From Grammothele lineata (taxonomy: Eukaryota; Basidiomycota; Agaricomycetes; Polyporales; Polyporaceae), in the NCBI GenBank assembly GCA_002150815.3, contig NDFF03000109.1, positions 1 to 64,000 on the forward strand: a stretch of 64,000 nt of DNA. Reading direction: 5' to 3'. Below, in pieces: positions 10,932-22,219 of the stretch (positions are counted from its first letter, which is position 1; every line of letters begins with the position of its first letter). The position numbers and the translations under genes were made by a program. The notes under the pieces were generated by a model that saw only the letters and a program-made list of their open reading frames with translations, had not been told where the DNA came from and did no database searches.

Positions 10932-12478
10932 ATGTCTGGACGAAAAGACAAGCCATCCCGTGGCAGGCCCCGTCGCAAGGTAGGCCATCCCACATCCCAC
11001 ATCACGTTGTTCTTATATTCAGCACGGCTCTCACACTCCCTCCGGCACACAGACCGGCTCCGTAGCCACGAGGAGCTCACCTCGGCTTAAGGAGCGGGCA
11101 GCTTTAATTCCAGCTATTGTCGAGAGGTCTGTCGAACGGCCTCGCAAGAAGAGGAGACTCGTCTCCCCGCCGTCTTCCCCGCCATCCCGCTCTCCGTCCC
11201 GCTCGCCGTCCCGCCAGCCATCCCGCCAACCGTCGCGTTCGCGTTCGCGGTCGCGGCCGTCTTCGCGGTCGCGGCCGTCTTCGCGGTCGCGGCCGTCTTC
11301 GCGGTCGCGGCCGTCTTCGCGGTCGCGGCCGTCTTCGCGGTCGCGGCCGTCTTCGCGGTCGCGGCCGTCTTCGCGGTCGCGGCCGTCTTCGCGGTCGCGG
11401 CCGTCTTCGCGTTCTCGTTCGCGGTCGCGGTCACGGTCCTCTTCGCGTTCTCGTTCGCGGTCGCGGTCACGGTCCTCTTCGCGTTCTCGTTCGCGGTCGC
11501 GGTCACGGTCCTCTTCGCGTTCGCGTTCGCGGTCGCGTTCTCGTTCGCGGTCGCGTTCTCGTTCGCGGTCGCGTTCTCGTTCGCGGTCGCGTTCTCGTTC
11601 GCGGTCGCGTTCTCGTTCGCGGTCGCGGTCCTCTTCGCGTTCTCGTTCGCGGTCGCGGTCACGGTCCTCTTCGCGTTCGCGTTCGCGGTCGCGGTCGCGG
11701 TCGCGGTCGCGGTCCTCTTCGCGTTCGCGTTCGCGGTCCCGGTCCCGGTCGCGGTCCTCTTCGCGGTCGCGTTCGCGGTCACCTTCGCCCGGACAGTCCT
11801 CCCCGTCCCCGTCGAGCTCTCCGGGCCCGCAGACGTAAGAGTGCATTAGACTACCTTTGTGTTTGCTGTGCTCACATAATAACTAGAGCTATACGGGACC
11901 TGGTCTCTAATCAGGGCTCTTTCATTGGAGCCTCGGCAAGCCGATTCGTTGGCCGCGCACAGGCGGACATATACTTCGAAGATTATTACCGGGTCCCCGA
12001 ACCGGCGGTTCTTCACAGGGTTCGCATCCAATGCGTCATGTGGGGAGTGGCCATCGCTCTTGTCGAAATTTCTCGGAAACATAACGGGATAGTCGACCCT
12101 TGGACTGCCAGTGCGCTGCTCACAATAATGCATCTTCGCGTGGACGACGAGGGCCAGCAGCCTCTGGATACACCCAATGGCCCTCTCCATGTGCAGCTAC
12201 CAAACGCGACAGGGAACACGGCGGGCACCCCGGCGGCTAACCCGAGAGGCCATCTTTTGATCAACGGACGAGTTGTGCCTGGCTCCAAGGTGGCATATTA
12301 CCACAGGCTCAACCTAAGCCGTAGAGACCACGGGATACTGCACTATCATACGGCCTCGCGCAGGCAAGGCAATTCTCCGCCACCCATACTCAGGGAGAAT
12401 CACCCGAAGGCGCGGCACATCGCGTTTCATGTATTAACCACGGTAGTGCAGGTCCAGAACTGTCGGCGAATATCATGA
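10932..12478 (+). CDS. Arginine/serine-repeat protein fused to an unrecognised C-terminal domain
   Basis: Three exons join in phase: 10932-10979, 11053-11834 and 11887-12478, giving 473 residues. Intron 1 is GTAGGC...ACACAG; intron 2 is GTAAGA...ACTAG with a GCTCAC branch site. The product starts with a basic patch (MSGRKDKPSRGRPRRK), has a second basic cluster (RPRKKRRLVSP), then about 200 residues of SR dipeptides. The first part is about nine copies of an 18-bp unit encoding SRSRPS and the second part is SRSRSS-like. RS domains in known proteins act in splicing, nuclear speckles and SR-kinase phosphorylation. No RRM is seen. The C-terminal ~195 residues, starting after TAIRDLVSNQGS, look globular and were not recognised. 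Nuclear location is inferred from the basic clusters. Other frames also stay open across the repeat; splice phase and the globular C-terminus favour this one. Confidence 0.65.
11232..11780. repeat. Coding tandem repeats, 18-bp and related TCGCGG-based units
   Basis: About nine copies of an 18-bp unit (TCGCGGTCGCGGCCGTCT) cover roughly 11250-11410, followed by TCGCGTTCTCGT/TCGCGGTCACGG variants to about 11780. All units are multiples of three, so the RS frame is preserved. Such arrays are prone to copy-number change. Confidence 0.9.
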
Positions 12479-13145
12479 CAAGGCGCCTTGTGTCTGTGAA
12501 GAGGTGCGTACTGACGCTTGGCTGTCTAGCATTCTTGCTGACTCATGAACGATTACACAAGCTTCTGTTGCGTTCCTGAGCCCGCATACCATTTGACGTA
12601 TTTAGAGAAGGGCGAAGGGAGCGAGGCGCGGCCAATTTGCTGGCGACATTCGCGTGCCAGATAGCGTTTGATATGTGATGACTCTTCTGTATCTCTGTAT
12701 CTGCCGTGATCTCATGAATCGTGCGTTTCGAGGGGACTGAGATATGGTGTTGGGTATGCATTGGTCAACGGCCTGCCACCAGTAGAAGGATTATCCAGCG
12801 CATCGTCTCAACATTTCGTTTCCCCTAACACTCTAGCATCATACGCAAGTGCTCCCGCTCAAGTACACATCACTCTGGTCGTCGTATAGAAGATCATTCT
12901 TTGCGGAGCTTCACGCGGAAGAAGGCTGAGTGCGACTAGTGTTTGGACTAGCGAGGTGGTGCTATTCTGGCGTTATGTTCATACATCACATCATTCATCT
13001 CCGTTTTTGGCTAATACCCGTACTCAAAAGCGCGTAAGAAAGACTGGGTTGGGAGGCTTCTGCCTAATGCGGGGAGTGGGGTGAAATGGGGTCAATTGTC
13101 GGTTATAGCGGCAGATAACTATGTCGCTGGGCTTACAGTGGTCAA
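12479..13145. other. Intergenic region between convergent genes
   Basis: Spacer between the ends of the RS-repeat gene (plus) and the large minus-strand gene. No gene or RNA was recognised. Confidence 0.5.
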
Positions 13146-15997
13146 TCAGTCAGAGATTCGCACAACATTTTCCAAGAACTGCCGGGACATGGTTTCGACG
13201 TTTTCGACGAGTGTGATTACCGGCCTGAACGCCATCAGCTTTGAACGCCACTGTCCTTGGGGGAGCGGGACTTCTTCTCCTTGCCGTAATTTCTTGCGTC
13301 TGATCTGGAAAAATCCCTCGCACCACGGGGTCCAATATCTCCAGTCATGGCCACTTCCTTCCCACCGACCAGCTCGAGGCCACCACGACATGATCATACT
13401 CTCATCTCGAGCGGTGTTACCTACACACGTGGTGAGGCACGTCCAGATGCCGATTCGACTGTGCACGTACCGGGAACGCGATAAACACCGCAAATCAAAT
13501 CTAGCTCTGCGTCTGAAAGCCCGTCGTCATAAAGCACGCGTCCCCCTGACAGCTGAATCCCCTTTCCGGACGTGTAAATGTCTTCGGACGGGCCATCCCG
13601 TGCACGCTCGCATGCAACCTCACTCCCCAGTATCTCTATTGCAATCCTCCAAACGATTCCGCCGTACCCAATCGCTGCGCGCGCGCGAGGTTGTGTGAAG
13701 AAGTCGCGAAGCCTTTCTTCGTAGGCGATGTAATCCCATTTCGTTGGCACGAATCCCTGCGATCTCCAGCCCAGAATGATGTCGGATGGGCGAATGTCGA
13801 TGTCGTTAGGAATGTCAGGTTCTTGCACCGTGGCAAATCGAATCCCGCGAAGTGTCATGAAGATTATGGCTTGGTCTCCGGATTGCACCTCGCGGCGTCG
13901 AAGAAGCTCAACAGCTGTCGTAGCACTGACCAAGAGATCAAAGTCACGACGCCTGTCTCCGATGTACGAGATGGAGTATTCGAGGTCCGCCGAGCCTCGA
14001 AGACGCCTCTGAGTAATTGTCAGTCCGAGGTGTCGTCTATGATGATCTCCTAGATACGCGCTGCTCTCGGCGTGAAGGTCCCATACGATATCAGGCGAAT
14101 ATTGATTCTTCACGAGGAGGTGGAGGAATGCCGAGACATGACGCACGTCAAAGACGTCTGAGAAATCGGATCGTAGGCCAAAGAACTTCTTCACAGTCTT
14201 CTGCGAGTACGCTGTGTAGCAGGAATGGGTAGGGAGGCTGATCTCGCTCTGTATGATACCAAAACGGCGGCGAAAGACATCAGCGATACCTTCCGTCGGC
14301 GGCTTGAAACCGATGACGACATCGTTGTCATCGTGGTAGAACTGCTCGAGCTCCAGAGCAAATATGTCGGCAGGACATGATGTAAAATCCATGGCGCCAC
14401 TCGCGGAAGCGATATCTGTAGAATGTTCACCGGCCGGAGCGTCCATTGGAGAGCGGAGCGGATGGGGAGCGGGAGAGGATGGGAGAGAGGGTGGGGAATG
14501 TATAGGAGGGATAGCGGGTTCAATTTCCTCGATCGCTTCTGAGAGACCGCTTTCCTGAGCATGCGCTTGCAGAGGATATATGTCCCATTCGTCGTGCCAT
14601 GCATCGTAGAATTTCGGGGATGAATCGTGATAGGACCAGATGCGTTCTTGAACACGGAATGCAACGCGCGTGCGGACCGGAAGGTGGCAAACGTCTTCTT
14701 GGAGTGTACAATCAACGTCGATCGCAAGCTTCCACAGGTAGATCTTCGTAGGCCTGATAGGACAGACACACGTCTCGGATTTGGCCAATCGCGCCAATCG
14801 CAACAGACGACTTTCTGGAGACTCAGTCTTCTCCCAGTCTACCTCTTGCGATTTGCGACGTTCTATGAAGTCCGAAAATGACTCTCCCGGTCGTTGTCCA
14901 GGTCCGCAGGGAAGAGGAAGGCTAGATAGCGAGGAAAGGCCTGCATTGCGATGCCCGGCGGTGTCCCAGAGCAAAGGCAGGTCATTCCAGCGGAAAGAAA
15001 TTTGTTGATTCCGGACACGGAATCTACCTCTTTCCATGACAACGTGTTCTCGGCCCGATACTGGGACACGTGGGGCGCGTCGAGGATCGGGCATGTACGG
15101 CGAAAGAAATGGGTACTCCTGGACTATCTTCATGCATCTAGCTTGATCGAGCTCGTCGCCGATGGTGGGCCACCAGATAGAAACGGGAAGGTTCGCGTGA
15201 ACCATGCAGGGAACATGATTAACCCATGCCGAACCACCGGGATTGGGGGCGATAAAAGCTCCAGACCGTAAACAAGACGCGAAGCTGGTCACAACACTAC
15301 AACTGAGCTCGTCAAGCCATACCGGAGGGATTGAAGTGGAGGCCAACACGGCGATCCAATGGGGAGGATGTTCAGCCGGGTGTACAAAGCGTGTTAGGGC
15401 AACCATCATCGAGAATCTGGACAAGAGGAGGAGGAATGCATCGCGAGAACGGAGGACTGCCCACTTCGCGCCTTTGAAGTGCGAATGAGTGTTGAGATAA
15501 CCTAGAGAATGAGGAAGCGGCCATTCGGAATCGAGGGGAAATTTCGCCTCAGGAGCGCCGTGACACGCATTGAGTAGATTATTTATCGCGAAGCAGAGGG
15601 TTTTTTCTAGCGAAAGCCAGTTCTTCTGTAGGCGTTGGTGGAGAACCCATCCTGCAGGCGTATGGAGGAGTGGAGGCCGGTTGTCGTCAAACGCAAAGCG
15701 TGCTAGAAATGGATCGTCGGAATGGCTAGCGGAGAACATGTAAGCCATCTCGGGGCCGCGGTTTGTAGCCCATAGCGCATGTCTCATTTCAGAGGCGATT
15801 AGGTTGCGCTCTGGATCCTGCATGGCAAGACCCGGTAGCCAGGCGATGGTCATGACATTGATGGTCATGTACAGACGTCCACTGAACCAGAATGGACGGC
15901 ATTTTTGATCCCTTTCACTACACATTAGCGAAGCATCTAGGCTCGGATAGCACATAACGTACGGTGATAGGTTCGTGCTTGTTTCTGGCGTCATCAT
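13146..15997 (-). CDS. Large lineage-restricted basidiomycete protein, function unknown
   Basis: The first exon is 15997-13471 and the second 13420-13146, separated by a 50-nt intron (GTACGT...GTGTAG, CTCAC branch site) that restores phase, giving 933 residues. The open frame extends upstream to 16078 without an ATG, so the first methionine (doublet MM) at 15997 was chosen. The protein is soluble-looking and tryptophan-rich, with blocks such as LWDTAGHRNAGLSSLSSLP and a C-terminal stretch MSWWPRAGRWEGSGHDWRYW. A low-complexity proline/serine linker lies about two-thirds along. From memory this resembles large multi-copy hypothetical proteins of Agaricomycetes, but no catalytic motif was identified. 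It is convergent with the RS-repeat gene. Confidence 0.75.
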
Positions 15998-17120
15998 CTT
16001 CTCGAGTGAACTATAAGCTGCTTGAGTGATAAAAATGGGTCTCGGGAATAGTACAATCGCTGGATTTAGGGGACTCACTAGTTGAGGTTCGAGCGTATGA
16101 TTCGGAGATGTGTGACTTCGAGGGACGAGTCGAACAATGTTGACGATACCTTAGAGTTAGGCTGGTGACGCAATCGGTCCCACTGACGTGATGCGTTACA
16201 AGACATCGTTACCGGCGTGACCGTTGGCACAAGGACAAGCGCTCTAGGACCGCCCCTCTATGGAGCCGGAGCCGACTCATTGAAGAAATCAGCTCAGCTA
16301 GTAGCAGAAATCGGGTTGGCACTCCCACTGCGACGCAGGCTAAATGAGTGGATGATTGGGCTTGCATACTGCTTCGATCTTTGTAACCACCAGAGTAACT
16401 TCAACGACGCACAACAGACCTGCCACCATGAGGCCTGGCCCTAGAGGGCATGAAACGAGGAATCCGAGAAAACCAGGCCTGTCGTCGAGACTAGACTCCT
16501 TCCTTACGTCTCCCCTGACCTAGGGATATCCTGATGTCACGTGTAGGTGGTAGAGCTCTTGGAAGACACGTTCAAGCTGTCTACGTTGCGCCATGAGACT
16601 GACGACAGTGTAAGCGGGTGGAGTAAATGGTCCTGTTCATTATGCGCGTCGTTTTCGTCTTACTGCGGCATCCTCAACCGGGCTTTCGCAAATGCAGGAA
16701 TGCTATCATTCAACCACGCAGGCCTGGCACGCATCTTGCATCACTATCTAGAGCTCTAGGGTAGGGAGGATCATCGTACTCGTTGACTACGAAACTCCGG
16801 CTGAGTCAGATAGTATGCGAGCAGATTTGTACATGTTTGGTTTTGCACTGTATGCTGGCGCAGCACCATTGTTGTCCGCCCTATTGTTTTCCATACACAA
16901 ACAAAAGCGCCGTAAATATTTAGACCCGGCGCCTGATGGACCGAATCGATCTGCCGACGGCCGCCCCTACAAGCGGCGCTTGCAGACAACCGCGCATATA
17001 AAGCTCGTCACAATCCACCACAATCTCATTTGAACCTCAACACTATCCACCGAGGCTTTTGAATCTCCCTCCCCCCTCAAACAGTCTTTCCTTGCACCCA
17101 AGCCGTTTGAACTACAATCA
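15998..17120. other. Intergenic region
   Basis: No gene was recognised. The last ~130 bases before 17121 look like a promoter and 5' leader (see TATA box). Confidence 0.5.
16996..17003 (+). promoter_or_regulatory. TATA box upstream of the 17121 gene
   Basis: ATATAAAG about 120 nt before the proposed ATG at 17121, a spacing typical of fungal core promoters with a short leader. Confidence 0.5.
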
Positions 17121-18120
17121 ATGCCTCCCATTGCCAGCGTGAAGTCGGCCCGGGCGAGATCCCATGCGAAGGTCAGTATTTAGCCCTTCTCCCTCGAACG
17201 GGGTGTTTATCGTCTTCGCGCACCCCAGACCCTATCCAGGCCCCATCCGTATAGTATCTCGCGAACGGCCTCTCGACCATCCATCTCAACCATGTCCTCG
17301 TCCTCCCCCTTCGCTTCGTCTCATGCAGTCGGTTCACGCCCTGCCCAGTCGTCGCGCCCGAAAGCGAAGCCGGCGTATCCCTCTTCCTCCACCGCCTCGG
17401 AGTTTCACCTCTCGATTCCTCCCGTTACATTGCGCGATTTCTCTATTTTGGCTATCCAGAAGTGGAAACCCGACTACGTCCCTAAATCCAACTTCGAAAT
17501 CATGAGCCTCGCCACTTGGGACGATCGACCCAACAAGCCAACCCCCGCCGAGATAAAGAGATACTTGACCGCGTGCAAAATGGACGGCTTCAGCGATAGC
17601 GAGGTCGAAGAAGTCCTAGGCGAGGAACTGGACCAGGCGAGCGAAGAGACAGGAGTAAGTACGCTTTCTCTTGTACGAGACCTGACCACTAACATACCTG
17701 ACCTCCGGCTTCCAGACGAAGCCCTCGTCATCGTCACCAGGCGTGATAACTCTTCCAATACCCGACAGCGACTACTCGATCCGCTTATTCCCGGGGCCAC
17801 AGCACAGAAGGCAGTGGACCATGGACTTTATTATCACCAAGACGTGCCAGGCTGTAAACTCTCCCTTCCGGTTCAGGTTGTGGGAAATCTCGGATACCGG
17901 CGATTTTAGGCAGGTATTGTCGCTCGAGAGTGCCTGCGGCATCCCTGAACACAAAATTTTTCCCGGAGAGGAGAGGTTCATCCTCAAAGACGGGGCTACT
18001 TATCACCTCGAGCGTTCCCGTACGAGTCCTGTGTCGTTCCGCGTGCCGATTCGCATCAAGGACAAGGGTGCCAAAGGGGCGGCAACTGTTCTCCTTACAC
18101 CCATTACGCTTTGTACCTAG
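17121..18120 (+). CDS. Unrecognised 293-residue protein
   Basis: Three exons join in phase: 17121-17171, 17229-17654 and 17716-18120. Intron 1 starts GTCAGT and ends CCCCAG; intron 2 starts GTAAGT and ends TTCCAG. The N-terminal 70 residues are serine/proline-rich and basic, so probably disordered. A middle acidic/helical part (TPAEIKRYLTACKMDGFSD) follows, then a beta-rich C-terminal domain with IPDSDYSIRLFPGPQ and WTMDFIITKTCQ. No family, signal peptide or membrane segment was recognised. An internal ATG at 17292 is an alternative start, but the upstream exon keeps frame and is preceded by a TATA box. Confidence 0.65.
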
Positions 18121-19701
18121 ACCTCGCGGACCTCCGAGCTTGCTTGTATGTACGATATTGTAGTTCGTTTGGGCATGGTCATGATCTTGTTCTCCACAAG
18201 TGTTTGTATAATCCCAGTTTTGGATGTGTTGACTCGCAACTGCGATTAGCCCGACATACCCGCGCGCCCTCTGTCATGACAGCGAAAACATGCAACCTCC
18301 CATTGGCAGTTCGATCTCAACCTCGCGACCTCGTGAGTACTCCTCACAGACACGTCCTCACCGATACCCCCGATCGACCGCAAACGCCATCGTGTACCGA
18401 CCCTTCGTCAGCATCTCGCTCGCGATCGCAAACACTCAACGCAACCATACCGCATCGTCCGTAGACATCGCGCGTAGACATCGTGCCGTCGAGTTAGTCC
18501 AACGCGACCTCTAGCATGCCCCTCACACATGCCACACCAAGACTCCTGAACTTATGTCAGCCGAGCGTACGCTATCGGTTCTTACTACCGCTCCAATCCC
18601 CCACTGCCTTGCCTCCTGTGTGCCTGAGACTCGAACGCCGGCTTTTCGTGCATTGACGTATCTCGTCTCTCAGTTACATCGGTCTTGCTTCCCGTTGCCT
18701 TGGACCTCGCCAGTTGACATCTGTTAGACTCCAACACAATCGGATATTACGTCCGCGTTTTCATCCTTTGTCCTCACGTTCAACTTCCCGATTCTCCTCC
18801 CCTCCCCTCTCTACCTGCAGCTCATAATTGACATACTCGTGACGTCTCCCTGTCAGCCCGGTGTCACCACCGAGAAGAGCTGGATTGCTAATGGAGTGCA
18901 TCTCATCTTTTTATTCTACGTGGCAAAGCTGCATAGGCAGGAAGTCCTCTTGCCAGTACCATGACTTGTTGCTTGTTCTATATTGTACGTTATACGTGTT
19001 AGATAGTATACCTAGTACAATATCGAATACCTGGTACAACATCGATGGGTCGGAGGCCCCGCGATGCGCCACTCTGAAAAGGCTCGAAATCATCCCTCAG
19101 AAAGCGATTCACTCCCTTACGGTGGCAATACCACGGGAAACGTCTCGTGATTAGTGTCATGATGCCCCTGAACAACGCGGCTCGAAAGGAATGTAGCACC
19201 ACCGTCCAAGCAGTGCTAGCCATGTCAACCTCGATGTCTCCCTGGCTGAGCCGGCACATCCATCTATACTACGTCCTCCTGACGTGTATCCGCTCCCTCG
19301 ACCTCCGTTGCACCCTTCGCACGGTATTTGGAGGTCGATTGTTCTCCGTGATTGCTATGTTGATCTATGAACAATCTAGACTCGAGTATGCTCATTTCGA
19401 AGAATGCGAGCCGTGGCTTCATCAAACGTAGTCGGCGGTCGGGCCGACGCGCTGGGTGGCGCGGACTTTCCTTTCACAGTGGTGTGGCAGTGCTTTGCAC
19501 TGAATGAGTATTTAACACTCTCGCGAGCCGTGTACATCCTGACGCAACCTGTCTCAAATACGCCACTCAATCACGGTTAGGCTTATTCATTAGCAAAGTG
19601 ATGAGGACAATACTCACGGTTTGCTCTCCGCCCGCTCTCACACAGATTTACTGCATACTCTTCACTCCAGATCTCGACCCCCTTTGTGACCAGTGGTAAA
19701 C
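18121..19701. other. Intergenic region
   Basis: No coherent gene; C/T-rich at 18250-18850 with scattered stops in all frames. Confidence 0.5.
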
Positions 19702-22219
19702 ATGTCAAGTTTTTCAAAGATACCACAAAGGCCGGACGCATCGCATGCTGGCAAGGCGGAGTATGTGAACAGCTCTCGCGAGCTCGTCGAATTCGTCCGC
19801 CTCCTTCGCGCCCTAGGGTGATGTTCTTTGTACCTCCCGGTGGCTCACTCTGGCTGACTTATGCTATTCACGACGCCATACAGCGCGCACGTTGACGCAG
19901 AGCTACCTGGATTTGTTGCCATCGGCAATCTCACCGCTTCCAGTTCCATTCTCATCGAGGCCATCTCCGGGGTACGCTATCTTCCCCATCCGGCCATCGC
20001 CTCATTCATCTCACGTCCCGTCCTCATCCAGGTCGACGCACTGTGCGGAGCAGGTTTCCACACTCGGTGCCCGATAAAATTTCAACTTTCTCACTCCCCG
20101 GGACCCTGGTCCTGCCAGATCAAGATCCGGCGGGAGCTGGACTCGATTGACCAGCAACAGCCGCTGGTGGGCGAGGTGCTCTTCGGTCCTCGACTCACCT
20201 CAAAGTGCGAGGTAAAGGATATGTTGGTCCGCGCACAGGCGGCTGTGCTCTGCAATGTCAGAGGTATGACGGTGGATGAGTTTGTCAAGATGGACAAGAA
20301 GGAGGTGAAGGAAGCAGTAGAATTATGTGGGACGGCGTTCTCGCGGAATGTGGTGTACGCGGAGATGACCGGGGCAGAGTTAGCGGACCTATCTTTCGTC
20401 GACTTGACTGGTAAGCCGGCGAGGGGACTTACGTGGTGCATAGCACTTAGCATTTCGTAGGAATGGTGCAAAACGCGGGAGACGTCGTCGTCAAGCTCGT
20501 CGAAGATTACTTGAAGTCCTACATTACCGGCAAAGAGAGCCTCGCCCTCGTTATGGATCCAGTTAGCGGCAAGTGTCTTTCAGTACCTTTGTTTCCGAAC
20601 TCAGTACTTACTACCGCACATGCCCATCTGAAGGCGAAGAGCCAACGCGGGATGTCGCATTCGCCGGCAGAGCCCACATCGCTGAGGGTACGGTTTCACA
20701 GACGGCAGATCCGTGGGTGGGCGCGGCGCATGACGCTCGGTTGGGTACAATCGCGCTCTTCCGGGACATCAACAACCGCCTGATGCATGTTCTTCGGATC
20801 TCGTGAGCCCTCCTTTTCATCACTGCGACATGGCATCTCATTTCTGCTACAAAGACTCCTGAGCGTCTTGAATACAGTCTTCTCGTGCATCTCCGCCACT
20901 CGCGCGAAATTGCAAGGACTCCCACCTCCGGCGTCGCCTGATCCAGACACATTTATGCTGAAACTCGTTATGCGGTTCTGTACGGAAGCAAACCTCTGTG
21001 TGAAAGGCTCATCTCAACCATCAACCTTAATCCAAGGAACACTTCGTGCGTACGAGGGCTTCAAGTGCGCCATCCTCAGCACGGAGCCACTGTTTGTACC
21101 GTACGAGAACGCGGAAGGCGTGCCGCTGGAGCGGAAAGCGTCCCTTCGTGAAGTATCTGGGAATACGGAAGAAGAGCCGATGTATCTCAACGACGTGCGG
21201 GCGCATATGCAAGCGTATATTCATCCCAGCTTTCGCATCGCAATGAAATACTAACAAGGATGCTCTACAGCTGCTTCGCCGACAAGCCCGCCAACAGCTT
21301 GTCTCTCGTCGCCAAGAAATCGCTTATCCGTCGTTTCCAACAGACATGGGAAACTGCCGTAATGTCCTGCCTTCAAGAGGTGCGTCGCGTCCTCGAGGAC
21401 GAACTGGGCAAGCTAGCGCAGCGCCACTTCGCCCGCTTCGCGATGCTGAGCACAACCGTTTGGTGCGTCCTGTCATTATTTCAGTGTTGTCTGTCAACAG
21501 ATCATGATGCTTACACCGTGATGATTCATAGCTCCATTCTCTCTCGCGAGATTGAGGCCAGCGCAGCGGAAGCTGCCCACCACCTACGAAACATCTTGAA
21601 GTACGAATCTGCCGCATTAAATACTCAGAACGGCCAGTATGTCAACGATCAGCGCGACAAATATCTCTCTAGCTACAAGGATATGTTGATCAGGGACTCA
21701 GTCCCAGAACACATGACACCTACGACATCCCCTGTGATCGGGCAGGGAAGCCTAGCATTCCCGTCCGGTAAGTGCAGCTTTCTAACACCTAGACGTGCGC
21801 TGCTTGACTGGTTCCGCCTCGGCTGTATTTAACGTGACAGAGCGTGGGGACGATCTCCGCTGGCTTGTCGACTACAAGGAAGAGCTGGTACTGATAGCTG
21901 AGGTCCGCGCGTACTTCGACCTGTCGTACCAGGTAGAGCCACCCGCTTCAATGATTCTTTGATTGGATGCTCACTAAAATATCTCCAGCGCGTTATCGAC
22001 TATGTCCCTCTGGCTATAGACCTGCACCTCCTGCACCGGTGTTCGGACGCGCTCCAGGGTCTCATCTTTGAGGGACTCGGCTTAGGCGGCTCAAAGGCGC
22101 AATGTAGAGCCTACATTGCAGAAGATCCTTCTGTCGCGGCTTTCCGTGAGGAGCTCACGGCGAGGCTGAAGCATCTTGAGATGATCCAGAAGGCGCTCCG
22201 TGACTTCGTGAAGCTGTAG
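19702..22219 (+). CDS. Dynamin-like protein with a degenerate GTPase domain
   Basis: The exon chain begins 19702-19817, 19884-19971 and 20032-20410, then 20461 onward, and ends 20855-21214, 21271-21462, 21532-21767, 21841-21932 and 21989-22219. Most junctions keep phase. The N-terminal helix, the DLTG switch-like motif, the middle domain and the C-terminal effector domain (RVIDYVPLAIDLHLLHRCSD) are clear. Dynamins use a G1 loop GxxxxGKS and a TKPD motif to bind GTP. Here the G1 position reads GNLTASSS (residues 53-60), lacking the lysine, and no TKPD is visible. Between about 20560 and 20640 the frame changes without a convincing intron, so a segment may be deleted. It is either a pseudogene with well-preserved 3' exons or a non-hydrolysing dynamin-like scaffold. 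Confidence 0.65.

Noticed and set aside
11031..11846. Long minus-strand frame rich in DRERE repeats
   Set aside because: It is the antisense reading of the TCGCGG-based coding repeat. The plus-strand RS frame is supported by two introns and a globular C-terminus.
11117..12478. Uninterrupted 453-residue RG-rich plus-strand frame
   Set aside because: Its first two-thirds are a frame shift of the same repeat and it starts without ATG. Splicing at 11835-11886 joins the RS frame to its real 3' part.
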